Below are positions 33,522-45,800 of a stretch of DNA of 64,000 bases, one piece after another. The stretch's first letter is position 1. Each line of letters begins with the position of its first letter. The notes beneath the pieces are model-generated. The model did no database searches, had not been told where the DNA came from, and saw nothing but the letters and a program-made list of their open reading frames with translations. This DNA comes from Limanda limanda (Eukaryota > Chordata > Actinopteri > Pleuronectiformes > Pleuronectidae): contig NC_083655.1 in assembly GCF_963576545.1 (NCBI RefSeq), forward strand, positions 2,641,182 through 2,705,181. Reading direction: 5' to 3'. The translations under genes and the position numbers were made by a program.

Positions 33522-34857
33522 TCTTCAGCTGTGATGTTTTGGAAAATCTTATGTTTTTGGATGAAAAGGTGTTTTGTCTAAATCATTTATTGCGTTTTAA
33601 TGATTCTAATGAGATTTTATTTGATTTTATGAAATATGATTTACATACAAACATCCTGCCGTCACCTATACTTCACGTGGATTGGTTTGTAGATGGGTTT
33701 GCGTCTGACATCGGCAATTTTTTAATAAATAACATTTATAAACCTACTGTAACATGATGCTATTACTACCAGCAACATTAACGTTGTATAAACATGATGT
33801 TGTCTTTGGTGACCAATGGAAACAATCCTGCGAGACACTTCCTCATCTTTCTCTTCTTCTATTATTTAATCATATCTCAACTTCCTGTAACTGGTCCAAA
33901 ACTCAGAACAGTGTGTTTTCTCACTGCAAACAAACCGAACCCTGGGTCAGTGTGATGCAAACTGAAGACACCTCTTCAGCTGTGATGTTTTGAACAATCT
34001 TGTATTTTTGGATGAAAAGGTGTTTTGTCTAAATCATTTATTGGGTTTTAATGATTCTAATGAGATTTTATTTGATTTTATGAAATGTGTGTCACATACA
34101 AACATCTTGCCGTCATCTATTCTTTACGTGGATTGGTTTGCAGATGGGCGTGCGTCTGACATCAGCAATTTCGTAATAAATAACATTAATAAACCTACTG
34201 TAACATGATGCTATTAATACCAGCAACATTAACGTTGTGTAAACACGATGTCGTCTTTGGTGACGACTGGAAACAATCCAGCGAGACACTTCCTCATCTT
34301 TCTCTTCTTCTATTATTTAAAGATATTTCAACTTCCTGTAACTGGTCCAAAACTCAGAACAGTGTGTTTTCTCACTGCAAACAAACCGAACCCTGGGTCA
34401 GTGTGATGCAGACTGAAGACACCTCTTCAGCTGTGATGTTTTGAACAATCTTGTATTTTTGGATGAAAAGGTGTTTTGTCTAAATCATTTATTGGGTTTT
34501 AATGATTCTAATGAGATTTTATGAAATATGTTTTACATACAAACATCTTGCCATCACCTATACTTGACGTGGATTGGTTTGTAGATGGGTTTGCGTCTGA
34601 AATCGGCAATTCTTTAATAAATAACATTAATAAACCTACTCTAACATGATGCTATTACTACCAGCAACATTAACGTTGTATAAACATGATGTTGTCTTTG
34701 GTGACGACTGGAAACAATCCAGCGAGACACTTCCTCATCTTTCTCTTCTTCTATTATTTAATGATATTTCAACTTCCTGCAACTGGTCCAAAACTCAGAA
34801 CAGTGTGTTTTCTCACTGCAAACAAACCGAACCCTGGGTCAGTGTGAAGCCACCCCT
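33522..34857 (+). repeat. Three tandem copies of a ~451-bp unit
   Basis: The start string cttcagctgtgatgttttg recurs at about 33523, 33974 and 34425, giving a 451-bp period. The third copy is shorter through small deletions, one of about 11 bp near 34515. Copies share long strings such as gatgaaaaggtgttttgtct and tttctcactgcaaacaaacc. Each copy holds one or two AATAAA hexamers (for example within ttaataaataacattaataa). Short open frames recur in copies 1 and 2 but are broken in copy 3. Confidence 0.93.
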
Positions 34858-37800
34858 TCAGGTTAGATGAAATCTTGGTGCGTAGGTCCAGACTCTAGCC
34901 TGGGGCGCGTTTCACACCTCTTATTTTGGTTGCGACACCAAACAGACATGGCAGAAGGTCCGGAGCAAACAACATGGGTGTGAAATCGCCCTGAAACCAT
35001 CATTACTTCAGATTGTTTAGTCCAAAGCGACTCGCAGCAACTACATCGGAGCGAGAGCTGTAGATCTCATCCCAAACTGGGAAAGCATCCAATCAGAACA
35101 TTGCTGACAAACCAAAAAACCAGAGCATAATTACAAGAAGCTCATTTCAAAACTGCAAAATCATCAATACAATGTTATTATTTTCGATTCTTTTCTCCAT
35201 CGCGAGGTGAAGATACAGATGGACGTGTTATTCACCGTGTGTGTTGGATCAATGTATTTGTGGTGACACATTTTGCCTCAGCGCTGTAAATTCATGACCT
35301 TGTTTTAATGGTTTGAGGAACCAGCAGCCGATGGAAGTGCTGTTCTCTCTCATCCTCCTGTGAATCTCGCCCCCTGAAGCGAAGGAGCTCGTTGCCTTTT
35401 TCTTCCTGAATGCGTCTCGCTGGCTGAAGGTCTGTGTGTGGGAGCGCTCGCTATTGTTGATCCACGCTCCTCCCTGACACTCGGCTGAATGAAAGTATTG
35501 TTCAGGCTCTAAGCAGGAGTCACCGCCTGATGGTTTTTCTTTAAGAGCACGTGCGTGAGCTTCAAGGTGAAGGGACCACCAGCTGTGGGCTGCATCGCCC
35601 TTGGTTCTTAGAGCGCTTAGAAAAATACAGAGCTGATGCAGCTCTTTGTAAATTGTATCCACACACAGAATCTGCTGATCTGCTGTGAGATAAAACATGA
35701 ACTTTCTTTTCTTTTTGGAAAACGTCTTCATTGCACAACGAGCTGGGACAAAGAATTCCAAAACCGTGAAGTACTCGAGAAGTGTTTAGCAATCTTTGAC
35801 TAATGACCCATCGGTTCAAACTAAAGATTGAGGAAACGCCGACACCTCCCACGCGCTGTCACTCCTGTTCCCTGTTGCGTCCACTGTTTGGTTTCACAAG
35901 TACAGTGGTGGAGATGGATGGTGAGACAACAGGCCTCTGGGTGCAGCACGGAACAGACACGTGAAAGGTCACCGCATCGGAAACCAGACACCCGGACGGG
36001 AAGGGACACAAAGTGACTACAAATGACTTCCTGTGTGTCTTTGTTGTCGTATTAAGTGTCTTTGTGGCTGTTTGTCATCTCTCTGTCTTCATGTTGTGTC
36101 TGCTTGTCGTTGTCTTGGCCATTTTTGCGTCTCCTTTGGTTCATATGAAAAACATAACCATTCCAATTCTGGCCCAGGAAGCACATATGCAAATCTTAAC
36201 ATGTGCTCTGACAAAGCGTCACTTGTTCTAGATTGTATCACTCCAACCAAACCGCAATGAGTTTGAATAATTTGCCGTCTGCCGTCTGTCCCTGACACAC
36301 TTACATGCACGCTGCTGGGGGACACGCCCAAGAATGCTGCGTCACCGGAGCCGAGCGGTAACGTGCGACGAGCTCCGCAGATCTGATACTGTTTTGTCAT
36401 CCCTCAGTAAAAATGAACAAAGGCTGATACTTGAGCCCCAGTGGAAAAAACAGGAACCACTGTAGGCTTCATCGCCCCCTTGTGGCAACAAGATGGTCAA
36501 CACCTCAAGGATCCAGTCGCCTTGTCACCACACACACTCACACAGTCGTGTTCTCTGCACCTAAACCTTACATTTAATACATGTCATATAGAAATGTAAT
36601 GATTTATAGACTCGTGTCCCCATAAGGAAAACAAATCCCCTTTATTAGACTGGGTAAACTCCTGTCGGTCCCCACAACATCAGTAAAACTCTGTCCCGCT
36701 CACAGACATTAGGCTGCAGGAAAGTTTAAAACACACGGATTTGAAGAGTCACTCTGAGGCGTCTCACTTCTTGTTTGGTTTCATTTTACGTCCAACGTCA
36801 GGTTCCATTCTTCAAATTCACAGCCCGGCCACATGCGTGTGGGAGAGTGTGAGAGTGCGCGTGTGTGCGGGTGTGTGTGAGTGAGTAAGACACAAAGCAA
36901 GAAGCAGAAGACGTTCAACCAGTTTGTCGACATTGAATTCAACATTTCATAATCTATTGTGCCATTTCTTTCTGCTTTTGGTTTTGTACAATCTTCTTCT
37001 CATCGCCATCACTGTGCTTTTTTCTCAAGGACACACAAACACTCATGTAAGACCACACACACACACACACATAAACACACATTAGACAAAGGCTGTCCTG
37101 TCTGTGACCTGTCTGACCCTTCATCCTGTAAAACCTGTAACAGAAACACATTTGTCAAACTTGGTTGAAGTCATTATCTGTCGACTCGTCCCTCCTCCCT
37201 CTCTTCTGTGGAGGTGTGTCATCATTACGTGAGCCGTCTACCCTCGGGCAGAAATCACATTTCAGAAATCCCGAGTTCACGACTTGACAGACGATACTTC
37301 TATGTAAGAGACAGGTGGACACAGGAGGGACGGCGAGGAGCAAGTGAGGAAAGAGACAAGGGAAGAAGGGAGGGGAGGCATCACCAGGAAAGACAAGAAG
37401 GAGAGGAAGACAGAGAGAGATATCTTGGCACTTTTGGACTCATGAAAGGCGGATGAACGAGATGAAGGGAGGGATGGAGGAACCAGAGCAACTTGTGATG
37501 ACAAGTCCTCCTCCATAGGACTCACATATATCAGTAACATACGTATAAACACTGAGGATGCATCTAAAAAGCATCAGGTAAGAAATTGAAAGACTTCTTT
37601 CACACTTATGTAGAAAATACTCTTGAGTTTGAGAAAAGAACTTGATAATCGACCTAATTCCACAAACATCTGTACGTGGAACTCATATTTCACAAACTGG
37701 TCATTTAATCAACTTCACACTGGGCCTGTGTGTTCTTGGTGGTTCTGGGAAGTTCAGTTCAGAGTTTGGTGCAATTTAGAAACTAGATAATACAAATTTA

Positions 37801-39844
37801 ATATACAAGCGCTCTGTAGCAGTTAGTGGGCCTGTGTGTCTTCCCTCTGCGAAAAGAGTTCAACATGTCTTCTTCTGTGTCCTCCGATAAACTCCAGCAG
37901 CGGTCGGTTGATCAAACCTAAGTTCATAAATCGCCACCAAACTATATTTATTTCACCATATCGGACTGAGACAGGGACGGACTGAACTGCGATGAATGCT
38001 AATCTCCATCATGGCAACAACATCCACTTTATCACTTCCTGTTCGGCACTTTCTCTTCGAAGCAAAGGCTCAACGATTGTTTTGTTGGTTCAGTGTTTTA
38101 TATCGAATTAAATTCAAATTTGGGTTTGAAGATTGTGTCGTTTGTTTAACAATGAATGAAAGATTAACAGCAGTTCAGAAGATCATTGAAATGTATAAAT
38201 AAATCACACACGTAAATAATAATAAAGCAGGAATCTTCACTGCAGATAAACCAGGTAGGATGAACACAACGTTTTCTATCTTCACTCTGCAAAATAAACT
38301 TTTTATAAAAAGCTCTGGTTACGTTTGAGCACGACTCATAATTCTGAAGAAGCTCCGGAGCATCAACACAGAACAAGAAAACACAACATAACTAACACAC
38401 AGCTTTAAGTGGGACACGGCTGCAACTTAATATTTCATCTTTTTAACACACATTTAACACATTAAAGGTTGTGCATTTGTTTTTGTAACCACGGTAAGTG
38501 CTAAGTGGCTCTGCGGAAGATCAGGAAACACAAAGAAAAATTCAAGAAATGTGTCCGCGGAGTTTTCTTTCACGCTTTTCTTGAACTTCAAAGAAAGTCA
38601 GACTGTGGGAACAGAAGTTAAAGCATGACAATGACTGAGTGGTTTCTGTGTCGCCATGAGGCTCCGACAGGCGGGCAGGGTTTCTCCTTCTGAGGTGACA
38701 CACAGAACACACAATGATCACATGCAAACACACAGCTCTGTCTCCACAGCGGAGTAATTAGGATGTTTGCTGATGTTACTCGACATCTGTGTCTGTTTCA
38801 AATCAAGCAAAGACAAAAAACAACCTAATATCTGATTTAAACTTGAATCTGCAGCACTGACTCTGACTTTAATTCTTCCAAACTGTCAAATGAGACTAAA
38901 TGAGACAGTTGTTGAGTCATTTTATGGGTCAACAGAATCAAATGTGGATAAACTTCCAAAAGGCGTGTGCTGCTGGATCCTCCACTCCCTGCATTGGAAT
39001 TAAATCATGACGTGTGTAAATGTATACGCAAATATCCCCTTAATTGTTTTAATGACGCATTTACTTTAATTAAGATGAGGTTACGGTAAGAGAACAGGGC
39101 TGAAGGAACAGTTTGTTTGTAACAAACAGTTCAATCATAATATTTGCTCAGGCAATTACTGTTACACCTGAAGAGGAAACTAATGCAGCGAGGACACGAC
39201 ACAATCAGCTCAGTTCTTTTTCTGGAGATTATAAAAATAAAGGACCTCTGAGGGCCTTGTCCTGATTTCCTATAAATAGATAGAATGAAATCAACACACA
39301 GAGGAAAACGGTCAAAGAGTCGATGTTGTTTTATGTCTTTTCCTTGTTGAATTCCCCTTTTTCCGCATCTAGGTGACGAAGCATTCTGCGTATTGTCTTC
39401 TCCTGTATCATATCTAAGTTTTATAGGCGTAAACTGAAGTGTATCAACCACAGAGACACACGCAACAATAACCTGTAACTTATAAAGGTGTGAATTTAGC
39501 GAGCTGTAACCCAATCTGCTGAGTCCAGCCCTGCCCTGCAGCTCACCCCCCCGCTGCAGACAAAGCCACAGATAAAACTTGATCGTTTTAGTTCACGAGC
39601 TCTTAAAAAGAATTCCTGTGATATCCCAGAGCAGGAACACACACTGTAGGTATCAGCTACACACAACCACGGGAATAGGAACAGGAACACGAGAAGCTGG
39701 CACAAACACACACAGACAGACAGAAGCCATTTTGTGGTCAACCTAAATAACGCTGGAAAGGAAATTTGAATATTCGGTGGAAAGAGGAAGAACCTTGTCT
39801 CATCTAATGTGAATTTATGTAAAAATGTATTTTTGGTTTTTCAG
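34858..39844. other. ptchd1-ADGRG intergenic region
   Basis: About 5 kb with no supported gene. It includes purine-rich DNA at 37290-37440 and short (CA)n stretches near 37050-37080. A splice acceptor (GTTTTTCAG at 39844) just before the receptor start codon implies that at least one 5' UTR exon of the receptor lies somewhere upstream in this region. I could not place it. Confidence 0.6.
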
Positions 39845-39848
39845 GAGA

Positions 39849-42800
39849 ATGTATGGCTTTGAAGAACGATGGAGATGGAAACACCTTTTCCTTCTGGTCA
39901 CCTGGTTTCTGCTGCTGGCAGCTGCTCCACCCAGAGGTAGACTCGTTTAGAGATATTAGTTGTGAATATTTATTTTATACAAAGAAATAGGCATTTAATT
40001 CAAATCTATATATCTCTATAAAGCAAGGTGAACTATTTACTGTGGATCGGAGAGTTTATGAGACTATTTCTGCAACGAGAGCAGCCACGTATTAAAATTA
40101 TACCTTAACAGCTGCATGTCTTTCTCCCTTTTACAGCACATGGCCATTTCCTGGGAGACACCAAGGCGGTACTAAACGGCTGTGAGGACCACTGGACCCT
40201 GCAGGACAGGGACGCCATGCCTCTGCTCTACCAGACCACCGTGTGCGTGGACATCCGTGTGCTGGTGCCTGGATCCTGGGTGGCCTTCTCCTACAGCTCG
40301 GTGTACGCCCCCCGGCCCGACCTGGGTCTGGAGGGGGACGACGGGGCGCTGTACGTGTGGCTGCTCAGGGTCCGACACCGGTTTCCCTTCCGGTTGTCCC
40401 TGATGCGCTGGCACAGGGTGTGTCTCAGGAGGGACATAGGACGCAACTCCTTCCGCCTGGAGGTAATATCTGCTGTGTACAAGTGTGTGTACACAGTGAG
40501 TCATTTTTTGCCCAATTTTTTATGAAAGATATGAAGCATCATACTTAGAGTATATATTATACATTTTAACTTAGCTTACGTCCATTTAGCAAGGTCCTTT
40601 TCTGGTAGAACTGACAACTAGAGGAGCCAGGTTTCCAGACTAAATCTTGGAACTTTCACTTCATGACTTTCTCGTTCATGACACCAGATCTGTGTGAATG
40701 TTCCAGGTCGATTTGCAAACGGTGGCCGAGAGGACCGTGGTCGCTCAGGCCATCCCGGCCTCCGGCTCCTTGCGGCTGGGCTGCCGTCTCAGAGACAGAC
40801 ACTCGGTGGCCCGGCTCGGACGAGTGGAGCTGTACATGTTCCGGATTTGGGACGACCTGGAAAACCATGACCTCTGCGAGGACGGCACCGTGATCGGCTG
40901 GGACTCCCGTTACTGGGGTGTCATCAGTCCCAATGCCAGACAGACGGACCAGTACCTTCCATGTGGTGAGAGATACACGCATGAACCTGTCTGGATCTTA
41001 AAGACATTTCGATTCTGTGCATGGATAGAATTTGCATTTACCAGAGAATGCAAGGTTGTATTTTCTTTGTCTTTATCATAGAATTCATGAATTCTCTCTG
41101 CTTTGTTTAACCGAAGACAAAGCACTGGATGTTCGCATGATGATGTTTAGAAGTTTTCAAGCATGCATCTTATTCTAGCATGATCTCTGGAGGGTGTCCA
41201 CAGAATAAGACTCCGCACTTTCTCCTGAGTTAGCATTCAGGTGAGGGGTGGAGCAGCCAGCAGAGCCAGGATGTAACCTATTAATTCCGCTGTGGACATC
41301 GCGTGTCAAAGGTCATTGAACCTGGAGTCTGACCTTATCACTAAAATCTCTCCTGACGTCTGCTTCTGCGTCTTGTACGTGTATCCTACCACTTTCTCAT
41401 CCTGAGATATTCGTCTTGTCTTTATTATTTCTCCCATTTTTAACCAGCAGAAAGTCCAGAAGCTCTGACTTCAGGGATAGTCCGGAGGTTCTCTGGAGTT
41501 CAGTGCTTGTCTGAAAGCAGCTTTAGAATGTTTTCCAAGCCAGTTCTTTCACATGATGTATCTAAAGAAAAACTGGCATAGATCCATGTAAAATATTATT
41601 ATAAAAGAACAAACAAAACATGAGAGAGAATAAACATTCCAGTTGTCAAGTTCTCATGAAACCTATGACGACCTATGTGACGGCAGCATTTCAAGAAGAG
41701 GCGTGAAATAAAACATTACAATTCTGGGTAAAACATTAAAACTCAATGATTAATGATAGAGTCAAATCTGCAAAGTAATACATGTGCAGACATAATAGTT
41801 AGAAATGCGTAGGAAAGTGAAATACTGCTATAGATGAACATACATATGAGGTTTGAACAATACTCTCGGCTCCTCTGTGCTTGTGTCTCCATCTCCAACA
41901 CTTGTCTGTACAGTAGTTGTGCATGTGTGTGTAGAGCATGTTAGTTGTTGAATATTGCATGTTTCCATGTTTCCTGTAGACCACAGACGGGTGAGAGGTC
42001 GTGCTCGCAGAAGTGTTACTAATGACACGTCTTCAGGTGACCTACACACTCGCATGCATGTTGTGTGTATATGCTTGTGTGTCTGTACGTTTGTGATACA
42101 GGGAGAGGGCTGTTAAATCGGTTTTGTTGTTTTAATCTCAAGATTGATATACAGATAGAAGAAGATTGTTGAAGCAGCAAATCTTTAATGACATTTGTTG
42201 TTTTAAGGAATTACTTCATTTCAACGCATATTGTTACCTCCACCAGGTAAGTGTCCTTTTTTATAATTACATCTCAGATGAAAATATTCAATTCTCATTC
42301 TTACTCGACCTGTGTCTTCCTGCTTCCTTTTCCCTGCCGTCAGCAGAAACTACCTCAGGTCCTGTCATATCAACGGCTGCCTCTCTCCTGAGCAGCCAGA
42401 CGCCCACGACCACAGGTGAGCGATGCAGACGCTGTCAGACTCCTTGTGTCTCTGTGTGAGACGACGAACCATAAAGACTTTAAAACTAATTTAGATCAAG
42501 GCAGAAGTTACACATCGTCTAGTGGGAGAGAGCAAAGCCTGTTTTGTCTGACTAAATACTTTTGTTATTCGGTTAATCAAAAAAAAAGGTGTATAACTCT
42601 AAGAATAGTTTCAATCCCACTATTTTTGTCCATCGTGGCAATCTGTTCTATTTATACAATATAACAGTAAAATGTCAAAAGTTTTTTCCCATCATTTATG
42701 TAAACTATGATAACTTTCTAATGTCAAGGATGCTGAAAAGATACTAATTATACAATCAAGTATAATTTAGTATAAGAATTTCCCCCTAATGGTTTTATGA

Positions 42801-45800
42801 TAGCAAAATAATATCACTTAAGGATAAACAATGGCAGAGATTAAAGATAAAATCAGTTTGTGGTTATTTTTTTATAGTTTTGTGCATCATGTCTTGTATC
42901 TCCGGAAACATAATAATGACAATAACTTCAAATAACAAAAAGTTATATTACATAGTGTGTATATATAGTTTATAATGTTGTCTAATTGTTTTCTCGATTC
43001 TTTTAGGTTCACCACCATTAAACTGTAACATCAGTGGACTCTGTTCCGATTCAGGTGAGAAATATTAACGCTGTGTCCCATCAGGACGTTTTATTAATAC
43101 AATCCTATATTTGGGTGCAAACAATTTCTGATCTTTCCGCAGATGCTTATTTTTGGATGTTCCTAAGTGTTGAGGCCGGAAACAGCAGTGAAATCAGAAA
43201 AGATGTGACAGATCTGGTGAGAGAGAAATCTTCACTTCATCCTCTTTGTTGTTCTTTCAGTGAACTTTATGTCTCCACCCTGTCGTCTCTTATTAATAAC
43301 TTTAAAAGCCTCATTGTCACAAACAAGTATTTCAGGCCCAGGATTAGATGGTAAGAGCAGCAGCGTAATCGTGCCATAATAACAGAACATTCCAAGCATG
43401 TGAATCACCTGAAATTAGTTTTGAATTGTTCTGGGGAACATTTATAGTTGTGTAACACACGGAAATTAAGAAACATGGAATTTTTAGACTCAAACTGAGT
43501 GAGATGAACCAGCATCGTGACCCTTTTTGTACAGAGTTCTGTTTGAAGCTAAAGTCGAGATGATTCCAGTTATCTAGGGCTGTAACTCCTGATTATTGTA
43601 TGCATATAAGTGTATGTGTGTTTTATTTGCTGTCATCTCAGCATCTGTCTGCCTCTGTCTCTCCATCTCACTCACAGCTGACCCAAGCGTTCGGCTGCAG
43701 AGTAAATGCACCACAGATTTTCTGTGAGGGTGGAACAAATGTTCAGGTCAGTGTGTCACAGCAACAGGAAACATCATTGCACTTTTCAGAATAAAACTTC
43801 CCCCAGAAGACACAGACACATGCAACTCTTCTCTCTCTCTCTTCTCAGGTAGTCGAGGTTTCCTGTGGTGAACAAAGGTACATGAAGTAAATCATGTCAC
43901 ACGGTATTTTTGCTGTATACATGTATTTGAGATTTCTTTTTCTGACTTGAACCTTTTATTTCCAGAAATACGACCTGCGGCGTGCTGCTGAAGCTCATCC
44001 ACGCCGTCTCAGCGTGTGATCTGCAGCTCGCCGGAGCGCCTGCACTGCAGCAAGCGGGAAGTGAGAAGGCACGAGCGAGTATCATGGGAGAGGTGGAGAG
44101 AGTCGGTGAGAACTCATCAATCAGTCGTTGTTTATTCCCAATCCGTCACAACACAAGTCCCAATCATTCCAGTTCAGTTTCAGCTTGTTAACAGCAGGTC
44201 AGAAAAAAAAGACATTAAGCCGGAATTAAAAATGAATAAACTATCAAAATATGAAAAGTTTCACATATGGTCACGATAGTGTGAACACAAACACACCTGT
44301 ACTTACAAAGTGAGAACACACCTCACACGCAAATGCACATTAACATTCTGTGTATGCAAAACACCAACAGGAATGCAGACACTTGAATAAGGCAGAGAAA
44401 CACATTCAAGTCAAGGCAGTTTGTGTGTGTGTGTGTGTGTGTGTTCCTTTACTTTTATCTTTGTGAGGACCATTTTAAGCTTAGTACAAACATTTGAGTG
44501 TATACTTGTTTTTGCTGCCTCTTTAGGACCATCAAATAAACACCAGTGGACCTGGGTTAGGTTTGGGGTCAGATGTGATGTGTGTGTGTGTGCAGAAGTT
44601 TAAACTTCCACACAAAAAACAAGACTTTACCTAAATATCCTCTCTCAAAATTCTCAAAAAAGTCCCTATGAAGACAAAAGTAAAAGAACACACAAACACA
44701 AAGACACACTCTTGATGCTCCTGATGATTTTGTCACCGTCAGGTCGAAATCTGTGTGAGAACCTGACGTCCCCTAGTGACAGCTTTGTGCGGTGCACCTT
44801 CACGTCCCCCCTGGATGACGTCTGCCAGTCCGACACACAATCCACGTTTAAATGGTGAAGATCACATTTGTTTTCCCTGTACTCACTGTAAGCCTGTGTG
44901 TTTGTGGTTGTGTTTGCATGACACACTTATCATCTTCCACATCTGTTAGCTCCCCCCTGCAGCTCAGCTACAGCGACGCAGACCTACAACCTACAACACA
45001 CTCCTGCAGCCGTGAGTATCTCCACCACCACAAACTGTTCACCAGTGGTGTATAAAGTACTTGAAAGCCATACTTGGGTAAAAGTACAGATATCTTACCT
45101 GAAAGTGACTCCGGTAAAAGTAGAAGTCACCCGTCAGAAAATGACTTGAGTAAAAGTCTTAGAGTAGCTCATATTAAAAGTACTTAAGTATCAAAAGTAT
45201 CTGGTGTTGAAATGTACTTAAGTATCAAAAGTAAAAGTACAAGTACCAAAATTAAAAATGCAAAGTACTTTTTATAGAAGGCCTGTACAGACACAAAACA
45301 ACCCAAAATGTTTCTCCTCAAGATTTATCTCAACTGAGTGAAAAATTATAACAACAATATGAATATAATGTATTATTTTACAAATTGAACCCTAGATGAG
45401 AGAGAGAGATAGAGGGAGAGAGAGAGAGAGAGAGAGAGGTGCGCCGTGCGTAGTAACGAGCCAGTTTGAGAATGTAAGAAGTAGAAAGTACACATATTTT
45501 TGTTCAAATGTAACGAGTAAAAGTAAAAAGTCGTCAGGAAAATAAATACTCAAGTAAAGTACAGTTATGTGAAAAATCTACTTAAGTACACTAACAAAGT
45601 ATTTCTACTTCGTTACTTCCCACCACTGCTATTCACCTGAATTCACTGCTTCTCCCGCTGCTGAATCCATGTTTCTGTGTCTCAGGGCAAACGTCTCACT
45701 TCTGTGACTGCTCCGCATTCTGCAACTCTTCAAGTAAGAAAACCACCAGGATAATCTCTGTCTGCATATGTTTGCTCTGTTAAAGTATAAAATACATATT

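Noticed and set aside
33518..34870. Recurring 72-79 codon frames in the 451-bp array as a small gene family
   Set aside because: Recurrence is explained by the tandem duplication itself, and copy 3 has an 11-bp deletion that breaks the first frame.
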